NCBI GenBank assembly: GCA_944470555.2
Contig: OX104127.1
Span: forward strand, 27,853,661-27,917,660
Direction: 5' to 3'
Origin: Heterobilharzia americana
Lineage: Eukaryota > Platyhelminthes > Trematoda > Strigeidida > Schistosomatidae
DNA length: 64,000 nt
Shown: positions 56,501-62,500 of the stretch, in pieces
Position numbering within the stretch: position 1 is the first letter of the stretch
How the letters are laid out: every line of letters begins with the position of its first letter
Made by a program: the position numbers and the translations under genes
The notes under the pieces: generated by a model
Databases searched by the model: none
Seen by the model: the letters and a program-made list of their open reading frames with translations, nothing else
Told to the model about the DNA's origin: nothing

Positions 56501-59500
56501 ATTGCGCATGTTGAACCACCGCCTACTTCGACCTGCTATGATGAGGGAAGTTAGATTAGATTGAGAGATGGTCCAGAGTGGCCACATAGAGTCGGGGTGT
56601 CAGTCGATGCAGACCTTTGTGGTCTAGGTTAGGCATATGATAATATGAATTTTTCAGTTAATGATTTTTTTCCATCGTTTCATATGGAAGTTTTTTAATG
56701 GCATGCATGATAAATCGACTTTAGTTGGAAAGCCTTTGGGAGTACTGAACAGCTATTTCCTCCTAGTTTGGAGTTCCTTAGTATTGTGCATGAGAGACCC
56801 GGTTCTGAATGGGACCTGAGATCGGCAAACGTCTTTTGGCTAGCACTTTACCTTTTAAGTCAATAGGTTGCAATTCAATTGTTTATTTCTCTCAACTTCT
56901 CTTGCTTCTTATTCAACTGTTTGCATAGTAAAAGAAGTTTGGTGTACCGTCAATTTGTTTTGTGCATTCTTAATACTCATGTAAGCTGTTATATGCTGGT
57001 AACTGATCACTTTCCAGTTATTTATGAGTTTTCGTTTTTCATTCATAATAAACTGCTGGTGAGGGAAACTGACACTAAAAGTTTGCTGATATTTTGTAAT
57101 TGGCAATATATACTGACTACCGGTATCCAGCATGTTGCTATATCAACTTTGTGTGGTATGATTGACATAAGCGGGCATTATTCCGCTCAATTAGTATGAA
57201 CTGAGTAATTTTGGTTACATCTTTATTAATCTCCTCATTTATTGTGATACTTCTATATATTTATTTGAACGAAATACTGACTACTAATGTCATTAAGGCC
57301 ACATGAAGCTTATATGACATGACGAATACCGGTAGTGATATATACTACTTATGAACAACCTGAGTAGTTAGAAACTGCTCAGACTAGTTTGCAGATTTCG
57401 CCAACCAGATCAGAGTGATCGAAACACCGAACAGCCGTGTAGCTCGTTTGTGACAGAGCTCATCAACTATGCACCCGGACAAATCAAGTTAACAGGCCCA
57501 AATTAGTTCAGATCGTCTGGGTCTGATTAGCTGATTTGCGTGCACCGGTATACCATACCTTGAATCGAATGATCAATTTACAAATGATATACAAATTACA
57601 TGGTAGTATAAGGGTTTTTATATGATACCGTCGTTGATTGGACTCAATTGATCGGTCTCTATTGGCGTATGGGCTCCTGTGGGGATGCCTCGATATTGCC
57701 AGCAATCTAATTATGTTAATGATGGATCGTGGCTAGCAGTGGAATCCAGGATGCGCATTTCATCCTATTTGAAACTTGTCAGCTGGATGTACCTGCTTCC
57801 CAGTGAGTGATGTTGTTCCCATCACACAAGAAATGGCTATCGTGACTCGGTGTAGTGGATAACGCGCTGGCGTTTGGAGCGATCGCTCCCGAGTCCGAAT
57901 CCCGATGGGAACAACATCACTCACTGGGAAGCAGGTACATCCAGCTGAGGAGTCCCAAATAGGACGCAATGCACATCCTGGGTTCCACTGCTAGCCACGA
58001 TCCATCGTTAATTACATTGTAGATTTTGACATTTTATTTGGAAATTTATGACTATATTTAAGTATACCAGCCCATGCAAGCCAGCTAGTCAGAGTCAGGT
58101 GATCTGAACTAATTCGGCTCCATGAAGTGAATTTTTCCGGGTACGTAGCTCGTGAGCTGGGCCCCACACAAGCGAAACGGCCACCCGGTGTTTCGATCTC
58201 TGATCTGGCTGGCAAAAGCTACAGACCAACCTATGTTGTGTCTAACTACTTGTGTTGTTCAGAAGTAGTTCATGACACACTTTGTGATCAGTTGAAAAAC
58301 TATTCAGCTGTGAAAAATTTTTATGTGGATGACGGGGGTTTCATAAATCATTTGCACATTGATTAATCTATTCTGTTATTAGGCTTATCCCAAAAGCTTT
58401 TCGAATTTCTAAACATTCATTGGTCCCATTACCAAGATATCGCGAAAATAGATATTACTTTTCATTACGTTTGTATTCTAAACATCGGATATGGTATTAT
58501 TCTACAGAGGTGTATTATTCATTCTGAATATGTTGTACGCTTCCAGTTATCTGGAGTGTAGGATAGTGCATGTGTGATTTAGTTATCAATCATTGACAGT
58601 CATTTTGACAGATTGCTAAAGTCAGTCGCGGGAAAATAGGAGATCTTTGTTTTCATCATTGAAATCAAAACGAATGTTTTAATAAATTTTTTTTGAATTG
58701 TTCATTTCAAACAGTATGAATCGAAAGCTTCCGACGAAAAAGACGATCATCCTAGTACTGTAGTCTTTTGTCGTTCAGACGATAAGTTTATGTTGGAACA
58801 AGATATATGCATTGCATGCGGATCCATCGGTTTGGATACTCCCCTTTTGGCTTGCTCTCAATGTGGTCAATGTTATCATTCATTTTGTGCAGATGTACCT
58901 AAAATAACTCGAACTATGATTGAAAAAGGTTGGCGGTGTTTGGATTGTACAGTATGTGAAGGTTGTGGTGGTACATCAAATGAAAGTCTTCTACTTTTAT
59001 GCGATGACTGTGATATCAGCTTTCATACCTATTGCTTAGATCCTCCACTAAAAGAAGTACCAAAAGTATGTTTTAACGTATATATGTAGTGAACTTTAAG
59101 TGTTTATTTAATAATCCTTTACATCTGTGTGCTTCAAATTTCAATGTAAATTATTAGATTTTTCATAAGACACTAACCTCATCCTCCTGCATTTTATTTA
59201 GGGTGGTTGGAAATGTGCAGATTGTGTCGTGTGTACTAATTGCGGTCAACGGGATCCAGGTCTTAACGGGAAGTGGCATGCCAATTATTCTATGTGTGCG
59301 CCTTGTGCATCACTCACTACTTGCCCTGTTTGCAATTTAGCCTATCGAGAAGAGGAACTACTTATTCGATGTGCTTTATGCACTCGATGGGCTCATGCTA
59401 ACTGTGATCAGTTACGTACTGAAGATGAATTAGAATTAGCCACTGATTTGGGTTATAACTGTCTTCTTTGTCGGGAATCAGGAGCTGAAATTGGAGCTGG

Positions 59501-62500
59501 ACATGCTCAAGTGAGTTGAATTACAAAATATTTTGTTCGCATTTATTTACAATATCACCATAGCCTTACCTTTTGCTCATACTTTATGTTTTCTTGAGCG
59601 ATAAAATGGATTCAAATTATATGAGACTGTGATCAACAGTCAAAGAGGATATCATGGACTCAATTCACTGTACTACCTGCTATCAGTTGTAATCTAAATG
59701 TAGTCATGTGAAGTGTCAATGCATATGTCTACAGAGACTGTTCATTTTACCTATGTAGATCAGCTATTAAAAACTCCAAGTTTTAATAAAGATTAATGAA
59801 GATAGGTCACCAAAATTTACGAAGTAAAGATTTCATAACTTTGCGTTGGTCGGTTGATCTCCATGCTGGTATTATAATTTACTTTCCAAATGGTTTGTTC
59901 ATTTGTTTATCTTGGAAGAAATTTATCCTGTTCCGTGAAATGTAGTATCTCATCTCTTCCTTTAAAAAAAGCCATTGGAATTTAAACATATAACTAAATA
60001 GGTTATATTGACTGATTTCTAACACTGGTTATAAGGTCAGAATTTTTATGCTTGAAAAAAAGTATGAAAGTAGCCATTTTAATACACTTCACTTTAGTAA
60101 TCATTTTAGCAACTGGGCGGTTTTTCGTGATAGTTCTCATATACTTTGAATATCACTGAAGGTGAATATGATTAGGGACAACAGAATGTGTGGATACCTA
60201 ATAAAAAGGCTAAAGTAAGCTCATCTTTTTTTTTTTTCTTTCATTTTCTCGTCAGCTGAAAACAATGTAAAGTGAAATTGTAAATAGTTAGAATTTTCAC
60301 TAGAAAACAAACAAACATATTCAACTAGTGAATTCAGTTGGAGTAAATAAATGATGATGACAATGTTTAGTTTAGTTTATGTCAATATTTTGTTTTACAA
60401 ATCTTTTTCTTCGTCTTTTAATGAAAATAAATGATCAACTGAACACTTTGTGTAAAGAAAAAAGCTGATTGTTCAAAAAGATTGTCGTTCAGTATTTAAT
60501 TAAAATAGATTGATCACCGGAGAGGGAGTTTTTTCTTTGATATATCTCAACTCAATCTGGTCATTTATTGTCTCCTTCTTCACTGCATAAATTTTCCTCT
60601 TATTGTGCTATAATTCTCAGGATGAATAAATACTTATCTCTTTTTTCTTTTATCAGAATATCATGGTTAGAGTAATTGTGGATAAATGACTAAATTGTTG
60701 AAATATAAAACCTAGATTCATAGTATACACCAAATTACTTTTATTAACTTAGCTCACAACTGAGTTGAAGTTAATAATGTTAGATAGTGGCTTGCAGTGT
60801 TTTTCCCACTGAGATTCGAACCCTTGATCGATCACTTCATACGCCAAAGCTTTAACCTCTAGGCCATTGAGTCGCATAATTCCTAAGTTGATACTGGCTC
60901 TAATGTTTTCAGCTGACAAGTGGGAATGCTGTAGAGTTTGCTTTTTTCTCAGAATTGAATTCTAGATACTCTAAATTGATGCAGTTTCGGAGAGTTGTGG
61001 ATAATTGCTATTAGTATTAGTAGGTTTTTTCGATGACGGTGATAAAAAGCTCACTATCTCTTTGTATAAGGCTTTTCGCTATAATAATATATGGGTGATG
61101 AAAAAGAGTTTGATAACTATCATTTGTCTTACTTAAGAGTAAAGGAGAAATAAGCAGTTCAGTATGCAGTTAGTATGGCATTGTGAAATGATTTGTGCTT
61201 TTTATTCTCTAGTGTTTAGATTATTAGAAAATTCTTGTTGTTTGATGTGCCACTTTATAGAAAATCGCTCTTAAAGACGTTGAAGAGATTTTTAAGAAGT
61301 TTTTAAACATAGCACCAAAGCTTATTTTATTTTTCTCATACTTCACCGTTTTATTGCCAGTATCTTACTTTCCCCTGATTTTTCAAAACTGCTTCCATCA
61401 TACAAGTTCTCAATGAGGAAGTATATTCATTCCGTCTCCTACCTGGGTTTGTCGTAGAGTGGAAGTGTTAGTCACCAAAGTATAGAAGTAACTTTCATAG
61501 CTGTTTAGTACTTTGAAAATCCATTTGAACATAACAGAGACTTGTGGTAGTTCTTAGCCATCTAGTCAGGTGGCGAGGTGTTCAAACTAAATTCCTCAGT
61601 ACAGTAGGTAATACAGCACCAACACTTTTCAGACTGTCATAGTGTATATTCCTTCTGCAGTTTGCACTCATATTTTTGCCAATCATAATTAATTACACTT
61701 CCTTGTATTGTTGGATTTATTACTAGGTATTGGCTTACAGACAGGCGGCTAATGGTAACTTCAGTGCTTTGGAAAATTTGAAGTTTGGTGAAATTACTGA
61801 AAATCTGTTTGCCGATAAATTAGTAAGTCTTATAATTTTCATAAAACTTTAACTTCTTGTTGTAAATAGTTATCTTGCAATTAACCTTGTTTTATTGGAA
61901 ATCATATCCTACCTAATAAGATGATTTTAAGATTGTTAACCAAAGTCCAAAACAAATATTAGGATATATTTTTGTGGTAGTTTTCAAATGTTTTGATAAA
62001 TTCTTTCTCTCAACTTCTTCTTCAGAACATTTAATGAGTTCTTAAAATGCATTATACACCTATCGTTGATTTTCGAAGGTTATACTTAGAAATTAAGTGA
62101 GCAGATAAATGTATTAATTGGAATCGAATCGAAATGTACTCATCAACCTAACGCACATTTATGAAGTAGTCAATGAGCCACACCTATTGTGTGAGGGCTG
62201 GTAATACTACCCGGTTACGGAAACCTCGGTAGGTGAAGCAGTGCTGGAATCCGTTACCCATCAGCTAGCTTTGTTCATTTTCTGTATGTTTTTCTATCGA
62301 CAGGCGTTTAATTATATCGTAGAGATTTAGCTCATTGACGTTATTTTCTATATTAAGTGATAAATAGTGGCTAGCAGTGAAATCCAGTACGTGCATTTCG
62401 TCCTACTTTGGACTCATCAGCTAGATGTACCGAGTCCTAGTGGGAACAACATCGCTAACTGGGAGGCGGGTACATCCAGCTCACGAGTGCCAAATAAGAC

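Larger units (their letters stand above)
57345..58270. repeat. Composite palindrome carrying two facing hammerheads and tRNA-like boxes
   Basis: Outer arms 57,345-57,570 and 58,040-58,270 are imperfect reverse complements (for example 'ccagatcagagtgatcgaaacacc' against 'ggtgtttcgatctctgatctgg'). Inner arms 57,710-57,827 and 57,905-58,018 are closer reverse complements and each carry a hammerhead. The centre, 57,828-57,904, is single-copy and holds a tRNA-like promoter. The left spacer between outer and inner arm is about 100 bases longer than the right. The hammerhead sequence resembles the Schistosoma Sm-alpha family; the mirror arrangement is what I see here. Confidence 0.75.
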
